Positions 36,299 through 48,986 are shown, numbered from the stretch's first letter. The stretch: 64,000 nt of DNA from Botryotinia globosa (GCA_014898425.1 RCSZ01000001.1:496001-560000); one strand, 5' to 3'. Numbers and translations: made by a program. The notes: generated from the letters alone by a model not told the origin.

Positions 36299-37389
36299 TC
36301 AAAGCAATCCTCCCGCACTATCCTTCACCACCTGCGCCACATTCAACGCCAAGCTCAAATTATTACTCGCAAGCGCCCTCTCATAATACACCAGATGTTC
36401 TCCATTATAAATCGCACTTTTGCCCACGATACTCAGCTGCACGATACCCGTATTCAGATCCGCGCTTGCGAGCACCTTGGTTTGATCCATCGTGCCCGTC
36501 ATCGGGAGCGTGTTGTTTCCGGGTACGAGTGTCATATTTGCGATGGTGGAATTGCCCACGACGCCTGTGGCGGTGGAGAGCTCCAATGTGACGTCGCCCA
36601 TCATGATGGTCATATCGGAGGGGTTGGGAATGTATGCGTAGCCGGAGAGATTGGGGCCCGAGAGCGCAGTCAGGTTAACCCGGACGTTGGTGACGTTGAA
36701 GCCTTTGAGACCGTTGAGTCCTTTGTATGTGGATGTTTGGTTGTAGTTTACGGTGATGACGGGGAGGGCGCCTTCGTGGAGTTTGGTTTTTCCTACGAGT
36801 GCCGTGGTGACGTATTCGTTGGAGAGGACCGCGGTGGTGTAGTCGGAGAGGGCGTCGATGCTGACGATTGATACTTCTTGGTTTTCGACGGAGATGGTGG
36901 ATTTAGGATGGAGAGCGTGAATTTTAGGTAGGGGGATGATGACCATTGGGGTTGAAGCATATTGCCCATTGGTGACTAGGTATGAGGAGGCGTTGAAAGG
37001 GTCAAGAGTAGGTGTGTACATTGAAGGACTGTGAAGGATTCCTACTTGACTAAGAACAATGGTATCGGGCGATGGATCTGTGAATTTGAGTTCAGTGATT
37101 TCGAGAGAAGAATCATTAACACCATCTTGAGCAATCTTAGGCATGGCGACATAAACACTATTCTTGTTAGTACGGATATCAAGAATTTGGATGTCTGGAG
37201 AAATACTTACAGACACAATGCAATGATGAGAAACGCTACACAGAAAATTATAAGATGAATCCACCAAAATCGAGCACAATGTCTTTTTACTTTTCCACCA
37301 AATGATCTCTTTGCCGGTGGACTCGTCTCATATTGTGCAACCTCTGCTCTCTCCACCTTTTGATCCGAATCATCTAATCCTCCCACCAT
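36299..37389 (-). CDS. DUF3712-like fungal membrane protein
   Basis: Exons 37211-37389 and 36299-37157 are joined over a 53-nt intron (GTAAGT, TACTAAC branch, AATAG acceptor) to give about 345 residues. The N-terminus is cytosolic and charged (MVGGLDDSDQKVERAEVAQ...), followed by a basic patch and one membrane helix at about residues 44-60 (WWIHLIIFCVAFLIIALCL). The remainder would be outside the cytosol and is rich in beta-strand-like sequence and N-glycosylation sequons (NASS, NQTS, NLTA, NSTI, NMTL). SDMTIMMGDVTLEL and the overall layout fit the fungal DUF3712 family, whose function is unknown. Vacuolar or plasma-membrane location is possible. The start is an ATG; an in-frame TTG four codons upstream is not used. 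Confidence 0.75.
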
Positions 37390-39813
37390 TTTGATTTTCA
37401 ACGACTAGTTTTGGGGGAAATTCGTAAATATATCGTTTTTCTCGTAGGATCAATGACTCGGAGTGATTTCCGTTGATTGATGGATATGGAATTTCAGATG
37501 ATATATGGTATTTTATAGTAAAATGTTCAACCAATAAATCTCATCTGATGACGTCTCATAACCATTAAACAAAGAAATATAATTCCCCTCGAACGGATGA
37601 CGATGACCTGACCAGAAAGGATGGAAAAGGTCGAATAAAGAAAAATGGCGAACTTTCAATACTTCTATATCTCTTGAAAAAAATCCACGGTGGAGAAAGG
37701 AAGGGGGATCAATCTAATGTGGAGGAGTTATGGTAGATGTGTACAGAGAGAGGGGTCTTTTGACTAGGGGGGCAAGTAAGATATGATAGAAAGGGTAACG
37801 AGTGAAAGTCTTGGATCGACTTTTGAATTCCCCATGAGGAATTATGTCCGATTTGAAAGAAAATATGTAAAGCATGTGAGAAATTATTATTTAGTTTGAA
37901 AAAAAGAGAAAAAGAATGGCAAATAATCCAACCCAAGGGATGTAGTACCACGAGAACCTCGTAGTTACCACGATAATTCCTCACATATGCACACTCACTT
38001 AGCTGAATAACTTTGTCAAGCTTTTTGGCGTAATTAAAGATACTGTCTGGTATACCAATTAAGAAGGAGATGGACACACCTTGACATTGATGGTTAGGTG
38101 TGTGACTGTCATACTGTATACTGTATACTGTATCCTGTATACTGTATCCTGTATACAACACTCCATCTCTTCTACCGAGAGACTAACACGCACCAAGTGT
38201 AACATTGTAACCATGCTGCATACATGCACAGCCTTCGATTAGTTTTCACGTAGGCTGAATTGGTGTTATACATATTCAATCAGATGTCAGATCTCACGAA
38301 GAAATTTCCTGTTGGTGTATTGACGTATTGAGCCTCGGTGGATCAAAGACAGAACGGCGATGTTCTTGTATTAGGCAAAGCTCGTTATGTTGGTTTGAAC
38401 AAATGTGTAAGTTACCCCGGAATATATCCTTGTCGATGCAGCGATCAACTTTCGTTAAGATTTCTGAAGTTGGGATAATGAGGTGGTATTGGTTATTGGT
38501 TGGTATTGGTTGGTTTGAATATCGTATAAGGTTACTCGCGTAGAGACATTTTACTAGGGGGCTCGCTCAGGTAGTGAAATTTGAGTAATTTGCTTGGGTC
38601 ACGACTCACCAATTGATTTGTGTGGAATAGTTGTTGTTTATGAATCGAAGACTTGAAGAGATTGAAGAGGTTGGAATGAAGTATTTGAAGAATATGTCCC
38701 CTCCCCGTCCTTTCCTTCCTTCCCCTCCTTCCCCATATGATTTTCTTCTGCGTTGAGTAAAAGGTCTCAGATTGTTAAATTGTGGATATACCTAAATGAT
38801 CATTAAGCTTAATTAAATCTATTTGAACCAATCAAATATCATGGAATATCAATTTTCTTCCCCCCCCCGTTAGATAGGTATCCATAAATCCACAGCTTGA
38901 TCTTGTATTGACAACAACACCATCCAAGCTCATTAATTCAACTGCCGTGGCCGTGGCCGTTACCTCTGCTGTTGTTCGGACTCGAGAACAAATTGGATAT
39001 TGTGTGGTGGATATACGTAGTAGTATAGTACAAATTAGTACTGACTCCCGTGCGAATTGTTATTATAATGTACGAGTATACGAATGGGTGTAGATAGGTA
39101 TTCATCGTGATTTATAGATATTAGAACTAGAACTGAACCTAAAACTAGAATTACTGATAGAACTAGAACTAGAACTAGAACTATTACTGGTAGAACTAGA
39201 ATTTTCTCTTGCCATGCGGCATGGCTTGTATCAATATCATATCCCGTTCAAATTCACATTCGAATTCGAATTCCGAAAAGACGAAATGATCTTCCCTCCC
39301 ATACGCACCAAGGAAACCCTTAGCATAACTTCATCCCTACCATCCTTAAACTTTATCAATGTTCAATCATCGGCCTTTCACATGAATCGAATTTGTGACC
39401 GAGGAATGAATTTTCAGCTCTCAATTTGTTCTATCGGCAGTCTATCTTGTCTTGAAACAATGATGGATTGCCCCTCATTCTTGTTGTCACGTTATATCAG
39501 AACCCTGCTTCGAGTACGTTGTATATGCAATGGCAAGCAGGGTGCAAGATGTGAAGTATGAGTATGAAGTATGAAGTATGAGGTATGAGGTATGAAGTAT
39601 GAAGTATGAGGCAGATAGATTAATACAGATGGAACCTTCAGGTAGGATACGGTATTGATGGATGAATCTGAAATGCGTGCATGTAAGTGTATAGGTACGT
39701 AGGATAGAATGTATGTATGATGATATGATATGATACAATACACCATCATGGGCTCTACATATGGACCGGCTAAGTAGGTGTATATCAAGGGAGAGACAAC
39801 ATAGAGATGACTA
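37390..39813. other. intergenic, rich in short repeats
   Basis: No gene seen. It holds TGTATACTGTATCC repeats (about 38107-38156), AGAACT repeats (about 39160-39186) and GTATGA repeats (about 39556-39610), and ends at the inverted-repeat element. Confidence 0.5.
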
Positions 39814-40216
39814 CAGCAAAACCTCTCTATAAGGATACCGATTTTTGTAGTCATTTTTAAGGATATATAGAGTTATCTTTATATAAAGATATCTGATTAA
39901 TCTCAATCTAATAATAATTAATTTCTGTTTAATTCCGATTGGGTTATATTCTATAACAATTTTGGAAATTTTTTTATTTCTATAATATATAATTAAATTC
40001 TTTATATAATATTATATTATAGCTTAAATCCTAATGATTTTATTAATTTAATAAAGATATATATAATCTTAAAATCAAAAAATATAAGGATATCCTTATT
40101 AAAAGGGTTTTAAAAATATAGGCTTTTTTTAACCCTAAAAATTTTTGGAATCAAAAAGAAATAAGGATAATAGAGGTTATCCTTATAGAGGGGATCCTTA
40201 TAGAGAGGTTTTGCTG
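39814..40216. mobile_element. pogo/Fot-type MITE
   Basis: A 403-bp element with inverted termini CAGCAAAACCTCTCTATAAGG on both sides, flanked by TA at 39812-39813 and 40217-40218. CAG(T/C)AAAACCTC is the terminal pattern of pogo-like Tc1/mariner elements. The interior is AT-rich and non-coding, and CTTATAGAGG repeats recur near the right end. It is a non-autonomous miniature element. Confidence 0.8.
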
Positions 40217-40305
40217 TATTTTCAGATGAGTATCCAACATTTATCAACACCACACCATAAAACACCATATCACACCCCGCATTTCAATCATTTCCACAGG
40301 GTACT

Positions 40306-40370
40306 GCCCAGAGTTTTGCCCAGAGTTTTGCCCAGAGTTTTGCCCAGAGTTTTGCCCAGAGTTCTATCCA
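40306..40370 (+). repeat. 12-bp tandem repeat, about five units
   Basis: The unit AGAGTTTTGCCC is repeated in tandem. One short open frame over it is repeat-derived. Confidence 0.85.
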
Positions 40371-40575
40371 GCAGTCTGGAATAATAAATGACCAAATCAG
40401 ATTGTGGGAAAGATATTCATTGATTTTATTATTGGATCAACATATTGAATTGGTCAATGTTCGATTGTATGCATAACTCGGCTAGTGGTGGCATAAGGGT
40501 GACAGGTTTCCAGAGGCACTCTACACTATTGTGGTTACTCGTATTGGTCTTGGTCGCGTGAGGTGAGATTATATA

Positions 40576-40852
40576 CCGTATTAACTGGATTAGAATGAAA
40601 TATTAGGTTATTAATCATACTGGATTAATAGATCATATTTTCAACTAACTAAAGATTTTTTTGAATTATAAGAGAATATTTAAATAAACTTTATACTCTA
40701 TATTTATAAGCTATAGAGTCTATAAGATCTAATTATCATTCTGAATTATAAGATCCTAACTGGTTTACAAGACCATATTCGACCTTAGCTTAAGACAGAT
40801 TTTTACAGATTTTTTGGCTACAAGATATCATCACCTAATCCAGTTAATACGA
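40576..40852. mobile_element. short TIR element (MITE)
   Basis: Inverted ends CCGTATTAACTGGATTAG on the left and the reverse complement of TCGTATTAACTGGATTAG on the right, with TA on each side (40574-40575 and 40853-40854). The interior is AT-rich, 277 bp in total and non-coding. Confidence 0.7.
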
Positions 40853-42119
40853 TATACGAAATCTATCAGATTCTTGAAACACGAACAGAAGTCTGTTGAA
40901 ATGACACGGCATCCTCACATCGGGAGACAGAATCTCGCGTCTTTCGGATTGGAAAACGGAGGGAAGGGGAAGGGGAAGTGGAAGGGTTAGAGATAGATTC
41001 ATTCAGACTTGATACGTTCATTATAATCGTAGGCTATTGAAGATTAGATGAAAAGTGGAATTGTATTCTAAAGACTCGTGATTTGACAACTCTCGTTCTC
41101 GTTCTCGTTCTCGTTCTCGTTCCCATTCATAGTTCTAGATTAACCAGAGCTTCGATTTCTAAGAGTGCACGTGATCGAGGGGAAATCTCCAAAGCTACAC
41201 CACATTTTTTGATAGACTATTAACCTCTAACTGGAGTTCAACCACCAATCTTTAGATATGCAAATATAGCTTGCAGATTTTGAGAATTGAACCCATTCAT
41301 CTATTCAAGATCGTAGGGTTGTCACCAGAATAATCATAAATCACGTGATATACACTAACATCGTGCACCATATCATACCAGTGCACGTTCCCATTCGTAT
41401 TCTTCCCAATCCAAATAAATGTAGGGCACCAGTGAAAGGATACGAAATATCCTCAAGTTATACCACTTGCTGATTAGAAATTGATTAGAGATCCATACTC
41501 TAACAATATTAACTTCCTTCACATCCAAAAGAATCGACCAAATACAGAACTCAAAAACCATTTTGTTGCATATCGGACTTGGGCCAGACCTTGGTCTGTA
41601 AAACGCCCCTGAGAAACTACCTGGAAAAGATCGTGGCCAGACTCATATCTAATAACATTGCATATCTAACATTGCATATCATCTAACATCTAGACCATTC
41701 AAGATCTAGATGCAGAAATGCCTTTTGACACGACATGACATTACGATACGATGTATTCAATCGAATGATGAAAGGCTGGGGAATGCTGTTAGCCTTATAC
41801 ATTACTGATATTGAATATCGATACTTACACAATACTCCAAGTTCGAATAGGTACTTGCATACATCGTCAAGCCAAACCGAGCTCATACTTCTCCGCAAGA
41901 AATATCGCGGCTTTTAGGGATCGCATTATTCACAGTCACAGATTTACCGTCCGGAATTTAATTGCGCAGTTTATCAACATCGATTTTGATTTTTGCGCAA
42001 TATGAAACCCGGACAGCAGTGTGTATCGATCTGCAGGATCGTTACTTACGTATTCTCATTGCATTGGCGAGAGCGAGGAAGAATGGAATGTCAAACCACG
42101 AATATGACTTTTATACTAC
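40853..42119. other. intergenic, no gene seen
   Basis: It contains a TCTCGT tandem tract at about 41093-41121 and otherwise ordinary DNA without a supported gene. Confidence 0.5.
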
Positions 42120-42735
42120 ACTAGTCTTGCAGTTGAAGTCAAATATCGTGTTTGGGAACAGAAACGTGATTCGACGCTGATGAAAATTGTGATGGTGGAA
42201 ATTGGTGATGATTTGATTGGGGATACTATCCAGAACTCTCATTTGTGAAATGGGCAGTACAGCTCCCGGTTTATGGGATATCGATTATATCCATGTATTG
42301 GATAACCGGAAGCGATGATTTAGAAGTATTAGATGATCGAAAGAGGAATTATACTCTTGTTGGAGTATCGAAGGGATCTTTGGGTCGGATGATATAGGGA
42401 TAGGATCTGATGAGACTTCAGAGATTGAAAGCTTGAAGCATGCGTGGATTTATTAGGGACATTCGACGGCACCGTTGATGAAAGCTGATGATGGTTTGTT
42501 GATTGGATTACATTCTTCCTGGAATGAGAATACGGCGATGAGACATGGTGTTCCGTTGACGGCAATGAGGAGGTTCTTGGAAGAATGCTTACCGGGTGTG
42601 ATGGGTGTGGTGGGTTTGGAGGGATTGGAAGTTGATGTCTGGAAATCTCTGAATGGACAGGAGGTTGGTACCGAGTCTTCCGTGTTAGATGAGCAGAGAT
42701 TATATGGCGAATGGACACTATGGATAATATCTTAA
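42120..42735 (+). pseudogene. trypsin-like serine protease relic (tentative)
   Basis: From about 42360 to the stop at 42735 one frame reads protein-like sequence interrupted by a single TAG (about 42452). The part after the stop, GHSTAPLMKADDGLLIG then LHSSWNENTAMRHGVP and LTAMRRFLEE, resembles the C-terminal barrel of trypsin-fold peptidases. There G-S-G-x-P is followed by a GxLVGxHS-type strand and RHGVP. The catalytic GxSGxP serine environment is altered to GHSTAP. A second piece at about 42126-42247 (KYRVWEQKRDSTLMKIVMV, then VEIGDDLIGD) is in another frame and ends in TGA. The family call is from memory and weak. The stop codons suggest decay. Confidence 0.3.
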
Positions 42736-44832
42736 TGTTCAAGTGAATAAGCTAGAAATCCTCTCTTCAGAGAAGTCTCGGGAAAGGCACTGGTATGTCT
42801 CCCTTGTTGAGTTTGACAGTTTGGGGTGCTATATAACCCGTACGTTGTGCGAAAGTTCGCATTGAGTACCCAAGCCAGCACTCGCCGAAATAGATTTTAG
42901 GGGCCGGAATTCATTTCGACTCGCTCCAACTGCCTACTCGGAGTTCAAATTGAAACATCATTATTCGATCAAAATACATCCATCTCTATCTATTCTGGAG
43001 TCCTCCATACTCTGTATCATGATAATCAAATATCCGAAACAACAAGACAACACTAAAATGATAACAACACTAATGAGTCCGACAACACGTAACTATCACC
43101 GTCAAGAAATCTAGAGATGATAATCAACAATCCATATGCATTATCATCACACACCACTATCATTTCTCAAGTCACCAAAATCCATCCCGCTAAATTTATC
43201 ATCTCGAAAGCCAGCGGTGGGTGATTATTCATACCTGGTAAATAATTTTTGGTATAGAATATGTTTTGATCTTTCTGGAATTGATTGGGATGCGTGTGAG
43301 CTATGTTATGTATATCTCTTTTTTTCTTATGTTTGTTTGGAGTATGGGGTCTGATATCTTGGCTGTGCTTTGGGGGAGGGGGGTGGGGTGGGGGTGGGTT
43401 TGATGGGTGTAGAGAGGAGAGGAGAGGAGAGGAGAGGAGAGGAGAGGAGAGGAGAGGAGAGGAGAGGAGAGGAGAGGAGAGGAGAGGAGAGGAGAGGAGA
43501 GGAGAGGAGAGGAGAGGAGAGGAGGAGAGGAGAGGAGAGGAGAGGAGAGGAGAGGAGAGGAGAGGAGAGGAGAGGAGAGGAGATATAACTTATATTTATG
43601 ATTTATAATTCATAGTTCATATTATATATAAAAACCATCTCTCAGATAGTTATAAACTATATATAAAAGTTCTAGCCTCTACTCATAGCACCCCCCTTAT
43701 TTTTCAATTACTTTATATTACCTTTAAATAATTATTTAATAGTATATTATTTATAATTAAAATTGAATAAGATACCTAGGTATTAACAAATAATAACTAA
43801 TCTTTTGATTTGTTGGGACACGTGACTAGATCAAGTTCTAACCCCACTTTCGCACGAGAACTAATGGAATGTATATATAGCTTGATAATATCCTCTTTAT
43901 ATCAAGGAGACAGACATTAATTTAATATTATTTAATCTCCTATGCTTTTTATATACACACCCCCTTAGTAGGTCAACCCAATAGTACATCTACTCTATAT
44001 AATCATTTAATTTTTTTAATCTGTTTTTAATCAGATTTAAATTAAAAATATAGTTTTCAATATTTTGAAATGAATTAGTATAATTTAAGCTCATAAATAG
44101 TTGAAAATAAAAATAGTTAAATATATTCAAGTTAATATAAGAATTATTTGATATATCTTAAATTTAAGACTTTAATCTGAGTATATTCCCTCCTTCTTTT
44201 ATTAATCTGATAAATATTAATAAATATATTAGCAAATATTCTAATAAATGTATAAAATTTATATATAAAGAATTCGTTATTATTATAAATTTTTAGATTC
44301 TATACATTTTGAAAATCTAAAATTAAAATAATTCGAGTTAGTTAAAGTTTAGTTTAATAACATTGAGTATGGTTTTATAAAGAGTAGAATAAAGAGTATA
44401 TATATAATTGATTAAACTTTTAATATTAAAGTTCTAAATATTTTTCAAATTTAAAGATTATTAAGTAATATTTCTATTCTATAATAACCATAGAGAGCTC
44501 TACAGCCGTTTAATTTGTATTCATTTTGAATATTTAATCTAAGAAATTAGAATCTAAATTATAATCAGAAGAGATGAATATGAAAGTTATAATATAATCG
44601 AATATCTGATATAGAACCGACCTAAATTACCCCAATTCCCTATAAGGTATAGCAACAACGACATGATTGGATGAGTTGATAATGAAGAGATAATATTCAT
44701 CGCTGTCTTTAATATATTTCATCACTATGAGATTATGGGAGGAAAGTAAGCCCGATTATCATTTATCCCCTCCTCTGAAAAGTGTTTCAAATTCTCATTC
44801 GAATCGAAGGAAACATTACTCAACAATATATA
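42736..44832. other. intergenic, simple repeat then AT-rich DNA
   Basis: Ordinary DNA to 43.3 kb, then the GGAGA satellite, then AT-rich sequence. No gene is supported. Open frames over the GGAGA tract are artefacts. Confidence 0.5.
43413..43581 (+). repeat. GGAGA pentanucleotide satellite, about 170 bp
   Basis: Tandem GGAGA with one short interruption (GGAGGAGAGG near 43521-43530). Purine-only on this strand. Confidence 0.95.
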
Positions 44833-45319
44833 GTAATTAATAATTGAAAAAAGCCATAGTTTAAGAACACATCTAAAATAGTCATTTTTCAATCTTTTCA
44901 ATAATATATAATTATTTATAGAAATCATATTAATATTTAAACTTTTCTTTGAATAATGGAGATTTAATAACTATTTGATAAAAAATATATAAAATATTTT
45001 TAAGTTTTTATTTCATCTTAAATTTGTAATTTGAAATTGAAGTTTTTAAAATATATAAAAATATACTAAATTAACTAATAAATTTATTACAAAATAGAAT
45101 TTTTGAATTCAATCAATTTTAATCAGTAACTACAATGTTAAATAATTCATTAAAAATAATTCATTAAATTTTTATTGAAATTTATATAATTTATTATATT
45201 GTATTAAAATCTTATAATAATTCATTCAAAGAATTCCAGAATATATAAGTTTAAAAAGAGTGAAAAATGACTATTTTAGGTGTGTTTTTAAGCCATGGCT
45301 TTTTTCAATTGTTTAGTAC
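44833..45319. mobile_element. TIR element of about 487 bp (MITE)
   Basis: Inverted repeats of at least 57 bp. The left contains ATTGAAAAAAGCCATAG and CACATCTAAAATAGTCATTT, and the right is the near-perfect reverse complement (AAATGACTATTTTAGGTGTG...GCTTTTTTCAAT). The outer 14 bp pair less well (GTAATTAATAATTG against GTACTAAACAATTG). The interior is AT-rich and non-coding. I could not identify a clean target duplication. Confidence 0.7.
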
Positions 45320-45491
45320 TCGCCAGTAAGCATTCTCTCCCAAACATGCGAATTTGATCGTATCGATTGAGAGAGGAACTAGGTAGACAGAGTGTAATAT
45401 ATATAACCAAACAAAAACTTCCGTCTGTATAATTCCTCTTACGCCGCTTTTTAGTTTTACTCCAGTCGAAGAGAAAGGATATGTGCCCTTA

Positions 45492-45849
45492 GGGCCCGTT
45501 CGAATCGTTTTTTTAATTTGTTGATAAAATAATATATTGATTAATAATTTAGATTAAATTTGTTAAATATAAGGCTGAAATTTGTAATCTATAAAATGTA
45601 GAGTGATAGTATATTAATAAATGCTGGTTAAAGTTGTATTAGAGATTTGATAAGATTGTTATATAAATTTTTAAATTTGTTAATCAATATTTTGTAGCTT
45701 TTTGGAGCTCAATATTAATATTCAATTCATTACTTTTTTTGTTAATATAAATTGTTGAATGGTATTCGTGTTCGGTAAATATTTATTTAGATCTATATTG
45801 TTAACAAATATAGCCCAATATCGCCCAAAAAATCGATCCGAACGGGCCC
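45492..45849. mobile_element. PIF/Harbinger-like MITE (TTA duplication)
   Basis: Inverted ends GGGCCCGTTCGAATCG and the complement of GGGCCCGTTCGGATCG. TTA directly abuts both ends (45489-45491 and 45850-45852), the 3-bp duplication typical of PIF/Harbinger elements. The element is 358 bp, AT-rich and non-coding. Confidence 0.75.
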
Positions 45850-45909
45850 TTAACCTAATGAATAGCTTGCAAAATATCTGTTAGTACTTGAGCATATTTA
45901 GCTAAATTA

Positions 45910-46710
45910 AATCGACCACCCACCCTACTTTCGGGCCACCCCTCTTTCAGGCCACCCTTTTACACCAAAAATCACTTTTTTGATTTATTAATATCTCTAT
46001 CAATATTCAATATAATTTGATAAAAATTTATATATATATAATTCGAATTATTTAAGCTTATATTAGAATTTTTAGAATTTTAAGTTTTTTCTGAATCGAT
46101 TTCTAAAGCTTCGAAATATCGATTTTCAATTTACATATAAATCACATACAAATTTAAATTTTTATAAAATCTATAATAAATTTGAAGGAAAAATAGCTAA
46201 AAATAAATTAAAAAATTTATTATAAATTGATAAGATATTCAATTCGAAAGATCTTGAAAAAATAAAAAATTCCTTATAAATAAATATTTAAAAGAGTACC
46301 TTCAAAATTACAGGGATTATTTATATTACTCTTAACTCACTATATATTATATCTTTATATTTATTCATTTTTATGAATTTTTTTTCGAATTTCTATATAA
46401 ATTTAGATTTGAATTTTTCAAAAAGATATATAATTTTCTTTTGATAATTGTTGTTAAAAGATTGTTAAAGATTTTATAAATTTTAAATTTGTATATGATT
46501 TATATGTAAATTGAAAATCGATATTTTAAAGCTCTAGAAATCGATCCAAAAAAATCCTAAAAATCTAAAAGTTTCAAAATAGATTTAAAATGATTTGAAT
46601 TATATAGTTCGAAATTTTTATTAAATTATATTCAATATTGATACAGATATTAATAAATAAAAAAGTGATTTTTGGTGTAAAAGGGTGGCCCGAAAGTGGG
46701 GTATTCGACT
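45910..46710. mobile_element. foldback/long-TIR element, copy 2
   Basis: An 801-bp copy of the element at 1208-2023, flanked by TA (45908-45909 and 46711-46712). Its middle (CTTCAAAATTACAGGGATTA near 46309) is the reverse complement of the middle of copy 1, so it sits in the opposite orientation. The left end keeps the doubled TTTCGGGCCACCC-like box. The right end has one box and reads GGGGTATTCGACT, like the solo end at 24952. Confidence 0.8.
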
Positions 46711-46937
46711 TATTCTCTATTCTACGCACGAGTCTGGCGCGTTGACTTTGATGCTAGAGTTGTGGATGCTAGCATGCTAAGTAAAAGCTCAGTATATTAC
46801 CCATAATATCTCATTTACGCTCATATTCATGGCGATTTGACCAATGTGAGTTTAAGTATAAGAACTGGCACTATGGTACGTTTGCTATAGAGATATAGCC
46901 TCTGATCTAGGGCCATGAACTATGGGAGAAGAGAGAA

Positions 46938-46984
<47 letters not shown>

Positions 46985-48297
46985 ATGATGACTTTAAAAC
47001 TTTCGATCCCCTATCGTCGTCGCCGAACGATTGGAGTTCAGCTATTACTGTCAAAGATGTCTAGTCATCAGACTGTAATCTCTATCATCAAAATGAACAC
47101 GCAATAGCATAAGCAAATCAACCAAGCTCCCCTTCACATCTAATCCTTTGTCTCAACAACCCTCTCTCAGGAGTCTCAACAAAAATTGCAATACACACGA
47201 GTCCTCCCAATTCAAAAGATACTCTTCACTCGTAGTCTATATCGACAGCCCCAAACCTCCATTTTTGTAATTGCTACTATATTTTGAAGAATTTCCTCAA
47301 AGGAAAGTCTTCTTTATAGCTACTATCACCCTGGAACATTTGAATATGGATATGGACAAAACTCAAGTGCACTTGCAAGTCACTGCGTATCCACATCCCC
47401 GATCTTGCTTCTGGATTCAAGATACAAGATTTTCGGCTGTTCTGTATCTATATAAACATTTGAGTTTCCTTCCCTTCAACTTTCACCATGCTACCTAGAT
47501 ACTCAAGAGTACCGGTCCTAGGGCTGAAAATATGTGGTTTTTGAACACTGCACTACTTGCGCGAGCTGAACATGAGATGAAGATAGATTTTTAATGATAC
47601 AAATAGAAAATCTTACGAGCAGAAGAGAAGAGAAATAGAGAAAACAAGGTTTCCATGATTGCTGATCTTATCCTTTTCATCCTTGTTATGAGCATCACGT
47701 TGATATTTACCGATGAGGAAAAGCTTAACGACAACACTTATCATCATCGGGTCATCATTTTACCCCCCCTCCCATTTAGCAAAATTTATCCAGTCAGTCT
47801 AGTCTCAACTAAGAAATCATGAACCAATACTAAACAGATATATAGAAATAAGATGATAATCAAATTCAGGACAAATGAGACAGGAGAGGAAGAAGAAGAG
47901 GATGAAGATGGGTGCGAAAGTGATCAGAGGGTAGGATATAAACAAGCATGCATCTAGTCCTTGGTGAGAATAGGGGAGGGAGATGTGAGATATTGTGTAT
48001 GTGTACATATCTATTGATCATTGCTATCTGAAAAACAAATAATACATTGTGATTTGTTATGATTTGTTACATTTGCTATTGTTCTTGTTACTATTAGTAC
48101 TTTTATTTATTTCTTTTGGTTGGGTTTCTGTTGTTTCTGTTGCTATCATTATCACCGTCATCATCACCATCATCCTCATGACCATCTCCCCTCTCCCCTC
48201 CCTCTCCCTTCCCTCTCCCCTCTCCCCTCTCCCCTCCCCCCTCCAAATCCTAAACCCAACCCTTCCCTCCAAAACTATAATCTTCAACTCAAAAGAT

Positions 48298-48360
48298 ACA
48301 AACAAACACAAACACAAACACAAACACAAACACAAACACAAACACAAACACAAACACAAA
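48298..48360 (+). repeat. ACAAAC hexanucleotide repeat, about ten units
   Basis: Uninterrupted ACAAAC units. On the complement this gives a GTTTGT tract. Confidence 0.9.
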
Positions 48361-48906
48361 TAATCAATATCCAATATCCATATACCATACTAGATCTACA
48401 CAAAAACAACCCCCAAAACCAAAGAAGAATCTTGCAAGAAATTATCCTTTCCACTTCTAGCTCATTCAATTCGATTCTATCCCATTCCAGACCCTCATCT
48501 CAAAACTCAAGACTCAAAATTCAAAATCAATTCCCCCAAGATTCCCGGTTTTGTATCTGGCACGTCATTTATTATCACCTGTTTTTCTTTTCTTTACTTG
48601 CATACATAGCCTTTGCTCTGCTCTGCTCTTGTACCAAGAATCAGAATCAAAAATCCTCAATCCGTATGAAAAAGAAATCAGCTATGTATTTCATATTCAA
48701 ATTCACATTCACACATACAAAATCCCAAGATCTTCAAATATCATTGATTATTCATACTCATTCCCATTTCTTGATCTTAATAATCCTCAAACGAGCGAAA
48801 TTCAACTATAGATTTATTCCATCTCATCCCATTTCATCTCGAAAGAACCACGAAACGAAAGAAAATCTATCTATTTCTAGACTTTTGTCGATTTCTCTTG
48901 CATGTA

Positions 48907-48986
48907 TGTATGTAAGTGCTAGTATGTGACAATGTGACAATGTGACTGTATGTAAGTGCCAGTGTGTGACAATGTGACAATGTGAC
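48907..48986 (+). repeat. 40-bp direct tandem pair
   Basis: Two adjacent copies of a unit beginning TGTATGTAAGTGC and containing TGTGACAATGTGACAATG, differing at a few positions. Confidence 0.8.

Noticed and set aside
41265..41330. GAATTGAACCCA word resembling the T-arm of a minus-strand tRNA
   Set aside because: No acceptor, D-arm or anticodon stem could be drawn around it.
43303..43608. Arg/Glu-rich open frames over the GGAGA repeat
   Set aside because: Pure product of a pentanucleotide repeat with no unique coding sequence.
48049..48929. Long overlapping frames near the CAAACA repeat
   Set aside because: Composed of CCTCTC and ACAAAC repeats and pyrimidine-rich DNA, with no motif, start context or splice support.
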